DNA of 12,067 nucleotides from Bacteroidales bacterium UBA4417 (GCA_002389705.1 DGQJ01000081.1:1-12067); one strand, 5' to 3'; positions 1 to 7,439 are shown, counted from the stretch's first letter. The notes: generated by a model not told the origin, from the sequence alone. Translations and numbers: made by a program.

Positions 1-1
1 A

Positions 2-727
2 TACATACACCTGCCCGAAACCGGCTCGACCAATAGTTACGCGATTGAGTTGCTGACAAAAGAAAGGCCTGCCGAAGGCTGTGTGGTGGTAACAAGCCAC
101 CAAACCCGGGGTAAAGGCACCGATACCAACACATGGGAAAGTGAGAAAGGTAAAAACCTGACATTTTCAATTATTCTTTACCCTGCATTTGCCGCCGACC
201 AGCAATTTATCCTCAACAAAGCCATTTCGCTGGGAATTTATGATTTCCTGAAAACAGAACTTCCGCACAGCCCTGTTTCGATAAAATGGCCAAACGATAT
301 TTACATTGGTGATAAAAAAGTATGCGGAATCCTGATACAAAACTCAATTATAGGTTACCAGTTCGATTATGTGGTTGCAGGCATCGGACTGAATGTAAAC
401 CAGGAAATTTTCAGAAGTGATGCTCCTAACCCGGTATCACTCAAAATGATCACACATACTGATTATAACCTTAAGGAAGTTCTACAGAAATTGCTGAATT
501 CTATTTTCGGGAAATATCTCCTGGTGAAGCAAAATAAAGGCCGGCTGATAGAAAGTGAATATTACCAGGCAATGTACCGGCTAATGGAATGGCACCAGTA
601 TAAAATAAACGATGAGTGGATAACAGCCCGCATCACCGGAACAAGCCCTTACGGGCAATTGCTGCTGCAAACACAAGAACTTCAGGAATTAACCTGCGAT
701 CTGAAAGATGTAAAATTTGTGATCTGA
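2..727 (+). CDS. birA: Biotin--[acetyl-CoA-carboxylase] ligase, 5' end outside window (partial)
   Basis: This cytoplasmic enzyme activates biotin with ATP and attaches it to the biotin carboxyl carrier of acetyl-CoA or other carboxylases. The reading frame is open from base 2, so the true start lies before the window. A TTG at 50 is internal, because the upstream codons already read the family's HLPETGSTNSYA substrate-binding segment. Visible marks are the biotin/ATP loop (QTRGKGT, nt 101-121), the KWPND motif (nt 284-298) followed by KVCGIL, and AGIGLNVN before the small C-terminal SH3-like domain. No N-terminal DNA-binding domain can be judged from this fragment. The gene converges on the XylF-like gene, and the 100-bp gap holds at best a weak hairpin. 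Family assignment is firm; only the 5' end is missing. Confidence 0.95.
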   Translation, partial: YIHLPETGSTNSYAIELLTKERPAEGCVVVTSHQTRGKGTDTNTWESEKGKNLTFSIILYPAFAADQQFILNKAISLGIYDFLKTELPHSPVSIKWPNDIYIGDKKVCGILIQNSIIGYQFDYVVAGIGLNVNQEIFRSDAPNPVSLKMITHTDYNLKEVLQKLLNSIFGKYLLVKQNKGRLIESEYYQAMYRLMEWHQYKINDEWITARITGTSPYGQLLLQTQELQELTCDLKDVKFVI

Positions 728-810
728 ATAACAGGGCTTCCCACCGCATAGCAGAACTAATTTACAGAAGAAATTCTCCATAAATCGGGCAAGCCTCGCT
801 GGCTAAAGCT

Positions 811-840
811 GTAACTGCCTGTAGTGACTATTTTATTTTC
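811..840 (+). terminator. Weak candidate terminator of birA
   Basis: GTAACT (811-816) pairs with AGTGAC (823-828) with one A-G mismatch around a 6-nt loop. It is followed by the T-rich stretch TATTTTATTTT. The stem is short and overlaps the stop codon of the convergent XylF-like gene, so this is only a candidate. Confidence 0.25.
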
Positions 841-1814
841 TTACGTGTGTCTATCTCCATTCCGATATTTCCTTTGTTAACCGAAATCGGATCGATGAGT
901 AGCGAAGGCACCATTTTAAAACCATTGTTCACGGTATAGGTAGCATAAAATATATTGTTTCCGTTAGCCATATCCACAGCCATACGCGCGGCGTTGGAAG
1001 CAATATCTTCAATTGATTTATACACTGACATGGTTTGGTAGCCCTGTATGATGTACTCGCGGGCCTGTGTATCAGCATCCTGGCCGGCAACCAAAACTTT
1101 TCCTGCCAGGCCACGTTCCAACAAAGCTTTTATGGCTCCTCTTGCCAGCAGGTCGTTGCCTGCAATAAAAGCATCAACCTTATAATTCCTGAGACATTCT
1201 TTGGCGGCCTCATATCCTGCATCAAAGCTCCACGTGTCGACCATTTTGTTATACACCACTTTAATATCTCCTCTTTCGATATAAGGTTGCAGAATACCCA
1301 TTTGCCCGAACTGAAGTAAAAATGAATTTTTGTCGGTTGAGGCACCACCGATAATGGCCACGTTTCCTGTCTGCAGCCTGTTTTTAATGTAATCGGCCTG
1401 CAGCTGACCCACTTTTACATTGTCGAACGAGACATAATAATTAACATCGGCATCTTCTATCAGCCTGTCGTAGGAAATTACGCCAATGGAGGCGTCCTTG
1501 GCCAGCTTAACAATTTCGGAGGCTTTTCGCAAATCGACCGGAAGCACAACCAGTATATCTACTTTCTTATCGATGAGTCCTTTCGCCTGTTCGATCTGTC
1601 GTTCTGGGCTGCCATTGGCCGATAAACAAATTACCTTGCCTCCAAGGGATTTTACTTTTGCGATGAAGAAGGTTGTGTCCTGTGCCCATCGTTCGACATT
1701 GTACTGGTCCATCAGCAGACCGATGACGGGTTCTTTTTGGGTGGGTTTGCAATTGTGAATCAGAATTAACCCTCCAAGCAGCAATACCATTGTAAAGAAT
1801 AACCTGGTTTTCAT
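828..1814 (-). CDS. XylF-like periplasmic sugar-binding lipoprotein (Peripla_BP_4)
   Basis: This is a 328-residue substrate-binding protein of the D-xylose/ribose family. Residues 1-22 form a lipoprotein signal: basic MKTR, a hydrophobic stretch, then Cys22 in a relaxed lipobox (LIHNC). The residues after Cys22 (KPTQKE) lack the acidic run typical of Bacteroidetes surface export, so the mature protein probably stays periplasmic. XylF-type landmarks appear in order: ERW (41-43), SANG (66-69), YDRLI (115-119), SFDN (129-132), GND (219-221), GQDAD (244-248) and TMSVYK (261-266). Length is close to XylF. No permease or ATPase gene lies next to it, so it may act as a sensor or feed a distant partner. 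The exact sugar cannot be read from the sequence. It has its own promoter candidate upstream. Confidence 0.88.
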   Translation of the reverse strand: MKTRLFFTMVLLLGGLILIHNCKPTQKEPVIGLLMDQYNVERWAQDTTFFIAKVKSLGGKVICLSANGSPERQIEQAKGLIDKKVDILVVLPVDLRKASEIVKLAKDASIGVISYDRLIEDADVNYYVSFDNVKVGQLQADYIKNRLQTGNVAIIGGASTDKNSFLLQFGQMGILQPYIERGDIKVVYNKMVDTWSFDAGYEAAKECLRNYKVDAFIAGNDLLARGAIKALLERGLAGKVLVAGQDADTQAREYIIQGYQTMSVYKSIEDIASNAARMAVDMANGNNIFYATYTVNNGFKMVPSLLIDPISVNKGNIGMEIDTRKKIK

Positions 1815-1905
1815 AATGCAGTTGTTTTGGGGTTATACATCAGGTGAGTTTTAATCTTCGGGCTCGGAAATACAAGCGATGAATGATGTACACGGTTTCA
1901 CATCC

Positions 1906-1936
1906 TAAAGATAAGACATTTTGATGTCAATTCAAA
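1906..1936 (-). promoter_or_regulatory. Bacteroidetes-type promoter of the XylF-like gene, with embedded inverted repeat
   Basis: On the minus strand TTTG (1933-1936) is followed, 19 nt later, by TATCTTTA (1906-1913). That is one mismatch from the Bacteroidetes -7 consensus TAnnTTTG at the usual spacing. Transcription would begin near 1900, giving a leader of about 85 nt. A perfect inverted repeat ATTTTGA-N7-TCAAAAT (1918-1938) fills the spacer and covers the -33 element, a position suited to a repressor. Confidence 0.55.
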
Positions 1937-2396
1937 ATAATTTAGCACAAATCAGCGCCTCTATAATGCTATATAGTGCTGTATATGTAATACTTATAAG
2001 GCATCGCAGATTAACATCCACATAAAACAAATATTCGTTTTTTTGAAATAACTGAATTAAAAACAAAAGAATTTCCGGAAGATAAATTATTAAGCTTTGC
2101 GGATTATATTTAAAATTAGAAGTACTTATCCCATTTATGAAATAAAACCACATAGGCACTACTTGTCTAGCGCAGCGGGATAGAAAACATGGCATTGCAC
2201 ATAGAAATAATTTTGCCTGGTATTGAATGAAAGAGAAAACTCAGCCGAAAAAGTGTTCCTGTATTAATGTTTAGATCACTATTTTTTACAGGAATAAGTT
2301 GTTCTGTATTTCCCTTCGATGCATAAAAATCAGCCAGGTTATGACTTCATTTTTAAAATCATCAGCACCCTATAAATAAAGAAGAAGCAGTTAAGT
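1937..2396. other. AT-rich intergenic region without a supported gene
   Basis: No convincing coding sequence is seen. An 87-codon minus frame (1932-2195) has no recognisable motif and a biased AT-rich composition. The stretch holds a near-repeat of TGCTATATAG at 1967-1986 and a segment at 2166-2197 that recalls dispersed Bacteroidetes intergenic repeats. It also holds an 8-bp inverted repeat TTCCTGTA...TACAGGAA (2256-2263/2287-2294) downstream of the Hdr operon. That repeat has a 23-nt loop, which makes it a poor terminator. Confidence 0.5.
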
Positions 2397-4226
2397 TTAC
2401 ACTTCGGCCAATGAAATCGATTTCAGGGTAGTCTTTTCCTGGTTCATACTTTCAGCCACAAGTTCAGCGATATCTTTCACCTGCGTTAAATTTCCCGACT
2501 CAAAAGTTTTTTTGCAAAGGGGGCAGGCTGTAACAAGGATATCAGGATTTGGATCGCAAAGCACGTTGAGCGCGTTGTCGCGGATTACATTACGCTGGGC
2601 AGCACTCATGTTCAGTTCGCCAATACTACCACCGCAACACAGTGAATTGGCGCGCTCATCCGTAACTCCGGCTAATTCCGAAATTTGTTTCAGCACATGG
2701 CGGGGTTGCTCGTAAATGCCCGATCCGCGGCCCAGTTCGCAGGGATCGTGAAATACGGTTGTTATGCCCAATGGATTGAGTGTAATTTTTTTCTCTCCAA
2801 CCAGTTTATCAATAAACACCGAATGATGCATTACCTGCATACCATCAAGCTGATAATCGCTGTTGAATACTTTATAACATATCGGGCACGAGGTTACCAG
2901 TATTTTGGCGTTTGTATGCTTAATTTTCGAAGTGTTTTCTTCAACCAGCTTTAATGCCGCATCTTTCAACCCTGCCAGTTTCAGGGGCCGTCCACAGCAT
3001 ATTGAACCATCCTCATCCAGAAAGGTATAATTAATTCCTGCTTTATCAAATATTTGCAGCATAGCACGTTTCACGGCTGGTGTAAGATGTCCCATACAAC
3101 CGGCAAAATATACCACATCCACATATTTTTCAATTTCCGGCTGTTTGAGCAGATAGCTGAAATCAGATGCTATCAGCTTATTATCAACACTTCTTGCTCC
3201 TACCCTGAGCCCGAGCGTATCAATACCAACCGGGCAGGCTTCCAGGCACCGGCCACACATCATACAGTTGGCGTTTAGCGTAACATCAGGTTGCCTATCG
3301 CGCAGTGAACGAATGAAATATACTGCAGTTGATCCGGTCAGTCCTACCTGGTTCATCTGGCAAACATCAATGCAAACTCCGCATCGCGGGCACGACCGTA
3401 TTTCAACTTCGCTGAAACTACCAGGGTACCTGCCGGGTTCGATACCGGCATTTCGTAAAAAAATAAGAATAATTTCGGTAGGAATATGCATAAACCTGCT
3501 CCACGGAAGTGTAACAAAGAATACACCTAACATGGTTGAATATGCCCACCAGGCCGGGTAAGCCAGGTATTGAATGGGGAGTATAAGCGCAAAAAAGCTT
3601 CCCAATGTATTGGTAAGGAAACCACCACCCTGGTAAATACCGGCTGTGAAACTTTCGGCCAGCAGCCGCATCGGGAATATCAGCCAAAGTGCAGTGAGTG
3701 CCCACCGATCGAAACTGTTGTGTTTAGTGGTACGTTTTAACCCGAACCATTTGGAACGCGTGCGTTTAAAAAGCGCCAGCACCAGACCGGATAGCACATA
3801 CAGCAGCAACAAATCCATGATAAACCGGAAAAACCCGGGCAGTGTAAATATTTCGAATGGCAAAACCCTTTTATCGTGAATAAAGAATTTGAGGAAAATG
3901 GGGTAATATGGTGGATTGATATGCCCGCCGCTATAAATACGCGATTCGAGGTTTCCCATCACGATGAGCAAAAACCAGCCCAGTGCAAAACTCATGTGCA
4001 TGTAACCCAGCAACGCATTGCGCTTAAACATTTTACGATGCAGCAGACTTTCGAGCAAAACTTCCCGAAGCGATTTTAACAGGTTTACCGAAAACAGTGC
4101 CATGCCGGCTTTCACCCTGTCCGAAGCATCCATCAGTGCAATCCACCGGCTGAACTTTATGAACAGAACAGCCATGAGAAAAAGCAGCCCTATAAAAAAA
4201 GGAAGAACAAAAAGATCAAAGGTCAT
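2397..4226 (-). CDS. Membrane-bound HdrE/NarI-HdrC-HdrD fusion, Fe-S quinone oxidoreductase
   Basis: This 609-residue protein probably passes electrons between Fe-S centres and menaquinone. Residues 1-255 are membrane-embedded, with hydrophobic segments near 5-27, 72-92, 130-153, 175-192 and 203-240. His residues 77, 102, 117, 169 and 247 lie in or near these segments and could include heme b ligands, as in NarI/HdrE proteins. Residues 279-289 and 321-331 each hold a C-x2-C-x2-C-x3-C [4Fe-4S] site. Two complete CCG motifs follow: C377, C410-C411, C447/C450 and C496, C530-C531, C568/C571. This is the DsrMK/HdrED plan in one chain, also seen in the ETF:menaquinone oxidoreductase (EMO/FadF) group. 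It is the last gene of the operon and overlaps the preceding gene by four bases (ATGA). No etfAB gene lies nearby, so coupling to the HdrABC-like genes is inferred from context. Confidence 0.85.
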   Translation of the reverse strand: MTFDLFVLPFFIGLLFLMAVLFIKFSRWIALMDASDRVKAGMALFSVNLLKSLREVLLESLLHRKMFKRNALLGYMHMSFALGWFLLIVMGNLESRIYSGGHINPPYYPIFLKFFIHDKRVLPFEIFTLPGFFRFIMDLLLLYVLSGLVLALFKRTRSKWFGLKRTTKHNSFDRWALTALWLIFPMRLLAESFTAGIYQGGGFLTNTLGSFFALILPIQYLAYPAWWAYSTMLGVFFVTLPWSRFMHIPTEIILIFLRNAGIEPGRYPGSFSEVEIRSCPRCGVCIDVCQMNQVGLTGSTAVYFIRSLRDRQPDVTLNANCMMCGRCLEACPVGIDTLGLRVGARSVDNKLIASDFSYLLKQPEIEKYVDVVYFAGCMGHLTPAVKRAMLQIFDKAGINYTFLDEDGSICCGRPLKLAGLKDAALKLVEENTSKIKHTNAKILVTSCPICYKVFNSDYQLDGMQVMHHSVFIDKLVGEKKITLNPLGITTVFHDPCELGRGSGIYEQPRHVLKQISELAGVTDERANSLCCGGSIGELNMSAAQRNVIRDNALNVLCDPNPDILVTACPLCKKTFESGNLTQVKDIAELVAESMNQEKTTLKSISLAEV

Positions 4227-4570
4227 GGATGAACAGTTGTTAATGCTTTGCTGATCTGAAGTATGAGGTTACGCGTGCTTACGTTGCGTGGGCATACAAG
4301 CTGGCATTTGCCGCAGAGCATACATTTCGAAATTTCTTTTTCAAGGCTTTTGATTTCGCCACGACGCAACAGGAGTATAATTTTGCGGAGGCTGAAATCG
4401 GTAAACTGCGCTGCCGAACAAGTAGCGGAACAGGTGCCACACGAAATGCAGAGGTTGAGCGATGGCTCAGCATCAGCAACTCTTCGGCTGATGCTATGAT
4501 CATTGGCGTCGAAATCAATCTGCCTGTCGCGTGTTACTACATATCCGAATTTTACAGCTTTTTTATCCAT
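4223..4570 (-). CDS. hdrC: Small HdrC-like ferredoxin, two [4Fe-4S] clusters
   Basis: This 115-residue soluble iron-sulfur protein of the heterodisulfide reductase subunit C family should relay electrons between flavin and CCG subunits. Two C-x2-C-x2-C-x3-C motifs are seen: CISCGTCSATC (41-51) and CMLCGKCQLVC followed by P (83-93). Between them lies the short helical linker usual in HdrC. The N-terminal 35 residues are basic and polar and do not resemble a signal peptide. The start is the ATG nine bases after the HdrA-like stop, and the stop overlaps the membrane fusion start as ATGA. Translational coupling to the fusion protein is therefore likely, and this HdrC is the best candidate for its direct electron partner. 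The operon carries a second, longer HdrC at its head. Confidence 0.88.
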   Translation of the reverse strand: MDKKAVKFGYVVTRDRQIDFDANDHSISRRVADAEPSLNLCISCGTCSATCSAAQFTDFSLRKIILLLRRGEIKSLEKEISKCMLCGKCQLVCPRNVSTRNLILQISKALTTVHP

Positions 4571-4579
4571 CGCGGCGTA

Positions 4580-5599
4580 CTATTTCTTTAAAAAATCAGC
4601 CACGGCAAATGCTGCTGAGCGGGCATCGGCAAGGGTATCGGCTACCGATTTAGGGCCCGAACATGTACCAGCCACAAACAATCCGGGAATTTCAGTGTAA
4701 TTGGAGTGCAATATTTCATCTACAGGCTGAATAAAACCATCCGAAACAGTTTTTAGCCCCATTCGCCTGGCCAGGGACCTGGTGTTTGCCCGGGGCTCCA
4801 TACCTGCCATAAGCACCAGTAGGCTGGTTTTGATCCGTAGTGGTTTCCCGAGCAAAGTATCTTCAACTTTCACCACAACGTTGCCATCCTGATCTTCGGT
4901 CGATTCGCTGAGCCTGCCGCGGATAAACTGTATATTATATTTTTCCTGTGCCTCCTTGTATAATTCTTCATAATGCCGGCCGAACATCCGCAAATCCATA
5001 TAAAAGCAGAAAACTTCGGCATCAGGAAGCTTTTGCTTTACTTCAATGGCCTGTTTTACGGCCGTAATACAACATACTTTTGAACAATGGAGGTTATTTA
5101 CTTTTTCGTCGCGCGAACCCACACAGTGAACAAATCCAACTCTTTCAGGCTTGCGGCCATGGCGATTCAGCAGTTCATTGCCCGAAGCAAACAGTTCTTC
5201 GAGATCGGCTGAGGTAATTACATTTTCATAGATGCCGTAACCATACTCTTCCTTACGGCGTGCATCGAAAAGCTGGAATCCGGTAGTCATTACAACCGCA
5301 TCGGCTTTAGCCTGCCAGCCATTGTGACCGGTAACCGTAAAATAATCATTCACGGCTTCCATGGCAGTTATCTTGGTCGAAACCTGCATTTTAACCAGAG
5401 GGTTGAGTCCTTTACGGATGCTGTCCAATGCTTCGTGGCCTGGCATAAGGGAGGGAAATAAAGCATGCCATTTTTTCAGATGCCCGCCACTTAAGTCTTC
5501 CTTTTCGACCAATGTAACTTTGAAGCCGATTTTTGCCAGGCTGGCCGAAGTTTCGAGACCTGCCGGACCTGCTCCAATAACTACAACGTGTTTTGCCAT
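4580..5599 (-). CDS. hdrA: Short HdrA-like FAD/Fe-S oxidoreductase
   Basis: This 339-residue flavoprotein matches the thioredoxin-reductase-like core of heterodisulfide reductase subunit A. The FAD Rossmann motif GAGPAG is at 9-14 and the acidic end of beta-2 (VEKED) at 31-35. CVGSRD begins at C159, followed by HCSKVCC at 171-177. The cysteines C159, C172, C176 and C177 have C-x12-C-x3-CC spacing, which from memory matches the cluster site in the methanogen HdrA core. A second FAD-contact region with VAGTCSGPKSVADT lies near residues 310-325. Methanogen HdrA also carries an N-terminal domain and C-terminal ferredoxin domains; both are absent, as in QmoA-like short forms. It could bifurcate electrons or simply exchange them; the sequence does not decide. 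It lies between the HdrB-like gene (56-bp gap) and the small HdrC (9-bp gap). Confidence 0.87.
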   Translation of the reverse strand: MAKHVVVIGAGPAGLETSASLAKIGFKVTLVEKEDLSGGHLKKWHALFPSLMPGHEALDSIRKGLNPLVKMQVSTKITAMEAVNDYFTVTGHNGWQAKADAVVMTTGFQLFDARRKEEYGYGIYENVITSADLEELFASGNELLNRHGRKPERVGFVHCVGSRDEKVNNLHCSKVCCITAVKQAIEVKQKLPDAEVFCFYMDLRMFGRHYEELYKEAQEKYNIQFIRGRLSESTEDQDGNVVVKVEDTLLGKPLRIKTSLLVLMAGMEPRANTRSLARRMGLKTVSDGFIQPVDEILHSNYTEIPGLFVAGTCSGPKSVADTLADARSAAFAVADFLKK

Positions 5600-5655
5600 G
5601 CGTAAGTGAGTTGTGTAACTTTATAAATCGAGTATTTTAAAACCCATTGCGGGTA

Positions 5656-6732
5656 CTAATCAGCATAAAATTTTAAGTACGATGGAGATTCAGGAATACC
5701 AATATCTTCACCATTTTTACCTTTAAATTTCTGCGAAGCATCGTAAGGTATCCCTATTTTGTCGAGTAAAGGCTCGGTCTGGACCTGGTGAACCTGAAGG
5801 CCTATCTCCCAGGGATTGTAGCCCATAAGCATACCAGCTACTTCTTCGTACGTAAACACCGGTATTCCCTGGTTATTTTTACCGTAAGTTTTGCCTTCCA
5901 TCTCGCTCAGTGCATACTGCCAGCGGTCGAGGAACATAGGGCAACCCGGGCAATTGGTAATGATCATATCCGGTTCGTAGGGTTCCATGGAATCGAATTT
6001 CTTCTTAGAACACGAAATTGAGAATCCACGGTTGGCCTGCACTATGTATTGCCTGAAACCGAAACCACAACAATGGCGACGTTCCGGATAATCGATCACC
6101 TCTCCACCCCAGGCTTCAATCATACCCGAAAGTACATACGGATACTCAGCCCCGCCGATGCCTTTGTGTGGAAACATTTTAGCATAATGACAACCAATAT
6201 GTTCAACAACTTTCAGGGGTTCGCCGGTATTTTTATCTACCAGTTTATATTTTGCCTTAGCCGCAATCTGGTGCCTGAACTTATAAATAATATCGCTGGC
6301 ATGGGCCAGGTTTTTGGGCTTATTAAATTCGCGTTTTGTTGCCTTGTAAAGAAATTCCCTGATACGAGCCTCCGTTTCCGGAAAATGATGCCAGGTTTCG
6401 AGGATTTCGGTATACAAACCAAAACTGGTAATGCACGATGCGGCATAGTTTTCGTACCCGGCTTCGGTCATTAGTGCAAACTGCCTGGCAACCACTGTCA
6501 TGGTAGTATCAAATGGAACTACATCGGAATGATACCCGATGCCTGTGCACGATGTGTGGTGGGCATTGTCATGAATATCTTTGCCCAGTTCATCTTTCAG
6601 AATTTTTACAAATACGGCTTCAGCTCCCGGGAAAAAGGTTTGCCTGATGCAACTGCGTGCGTAAAAATAATGATCGTCGGCAATTTCTTTCTGGTAATCC
6701 TGCCAAATCAGTCGTTTTCCTTCCAGTTTCAT
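5656..6732 (-). CDS. hdrB: HdrB-like CCG-domain protein with degenerate first CCG motif
   Basis: This 358-residue soluble protein belongs to the heterodisulfide reductase subunit B family, whose two CCG motifs bind non-cubane [4Fe-4S] clusters. The second motif is intact: C181, C221-C222-G and C261-x2-C264. The first is altered: C28 and C62 are present, but the expected CCG reads CTG (62-64) and the expected CxxC reads C100-x2-S103. Two of five ligands are therefore gone. Compared with typical HdrB (about 300 residues) it has an N-terminal extension of roughly 20 residues and a C-terminal tail past 290. The start is the ATG overlapping the stop of the upstream HdrC-like gene (ATGA). It is probably a partner of the 236-residue HdrC. 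The substrate, whether disulfide, quinone or another protein, cannot be inferred. Confidence 0.86.
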   Translation of the reverse strand: MKLEGKRLIWQDYQKEIADDHYFYARSCIRQTFFPGAEAVFVKILKDELGKDIHDNAHHTSCTGIGYHSDVVPFDTTMTVVARQFALMTEAGYENYAASCITSFGLYTEILETWHHFPETEARIREFLYKATKREFNKPKNLAHASDIIYKFRHQIAAKAKYKLVDKNTGEPLKVVEHIGCHYAKMFPHKGIGGAEYPYVLSGMIEAWGGEVIDYPERRHCCGFGFRQYIVQANRGFSISCSKKKFDSMEPYEPDMIITNCPGCPMFLDRWQYALSEMEGKTYGKNNQGIPVFTYEEVAGMLMGYNPWEIGLQVHQVQTEPLLDKIGIPYDASQKFKGKNGEDIGIPESPSYLKFYAD

Positions 6733-7439
6733 TGGTGGTTATGTTTTTGATTGTTGGCAGTATACACATGCTTGAAATACTCGCTTTCCATTCCTGGTCC
6801 TAATTCAAGACCCATCTCTTCAGCTTTTTGCTTTGAAAATTCTTCTATCCTGTCGTATCGCTCCTGCCCACCGGTAACTTCAAATATCCGTTTTAACTCG
6901 TCGAGGTCGTTGTCCGAAACCTTTCGGAGGGCACCCGATCCCTCACCATTATAATTTGCGCCCAGTTTTTCCATCAGGGGAACCAGGTTTTTATGCTCCC
7001 ACTCCCAAACAGGGCCTTGCTCCGGATGCAATTCCGGCACCACGGCATCGGGTCGCAAACAATAACCGGTGGCTAAAATCTGGTCGCCAATAGCACGCTT
7101 TACAGCCAGTTGCTGGCGTCCTTTCTCCGATTCAGTAAAATAACCCAGATCCTGCGACAGGGAACGTAAGGCGATAATAAGCAGGCCGGGAGCATTACCT
7201 CGCGGACAACGGGTTTTGCACGACATACATTCACCGCAGTACCAGATGGCGTCACTGCTCATCAGTTCTCGTATTTTATCATCATCCTGCGATTGTACGG
7301 TAGTGGCAATAACCCTGGGATCATAATTATAAAATTCGGCCGCAGGACAAATAGCGGTGCATGTGCCACAGTTTATGCAGGCTTTCAGGCTTTCGACAAA
7401 CCTGATATCAGTAGCCAACCGGTTGTAGAGTTCTCCCAA
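6729..7439 (-). CDS. hdrC: HdrC-like 4Fe-4S protein with long C-terminal extension, TTG start
   Basis: This 236-residue protein is the first gene of the five-gene Hdr-like operon. Residues 21-31 (CINCGTCTAIC) and 68-78 (CGECMSCKTRC) form two C-x2-C-x2/3-C-x3-C [4Fe-4S] sites; the second followed by PRG. The region after about 105 has no cysteine cluster apart from a single CLRP, and is rich in charged residues. It is longer than classical HdrC and may be a docking tail specific to this complex. The frame has no ATG near the N-terminus. The best start is TTG at 7437-7439, because an in-frame TAA lies at 7467-7469 and the next Met is residue 60, beyond the first cluster. Its stop overlaps the HdrB-like start. 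Role: electron relay to or from HdrB. Confidence 0.82.
   Translation of the reverse strand: MGELYNRLATDIRFVESLKACINCGTCTAICPAAEFYNYDPRVIATTVQSQDDDKIRELMSSDAIWYCGECMSCKTRCPRGNAPGLLIIALRSLSQDLGYFTESEKGRQQLAVKRAIGDQILATGYCLRPDAVVPELHPEQGPVWEWEHKNLVPLMEKLGANYNGEGSGALRKVSDNDLDELKRIFEVTGGQERYDRIEEFSKQKAEEMGLELGPGMESEYFKHVYTANNQKHNHQ

Noticed and set aside
1967..1986. Near-direct repeat TGCTATATAG/TGCTGTATAT
   Set aside because: Two copies only, two mismatches, AT-rich background. No array or CRISPR structure.
1932..2195. 87-codon minus-strand reading frame in the AT-rich gap
   Set aside because: No recognisable motif, strong AT bias, overlaps the XylF-like promoter and the repeat-like segment. 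Likely a chance frame.
2256..2294. TTCCTGTA/TACAGGAA inverted repeat as terminator of the Hdr operon
   Set aside because: The loop is 23 nt, the stem is only 8 bp, and the T-run after it on the minus strand is not adjacent. No firm terminator is seen for this operon.
6049..6474. 141-codon plus-strand frame inside the HdrB-like gene
   Set aside because: Lies antisense to a well-supported CCG-domain gene and shows no family motif.
2397..7439. Methanogenic or sulfate-reducing heterodisulfide/Dsr system
   Set aside because: No hydrogenase, Dsr, Apr or Sat genes, a short HdrA, and a Bacteroidota setting. Only the subunit families are shared.
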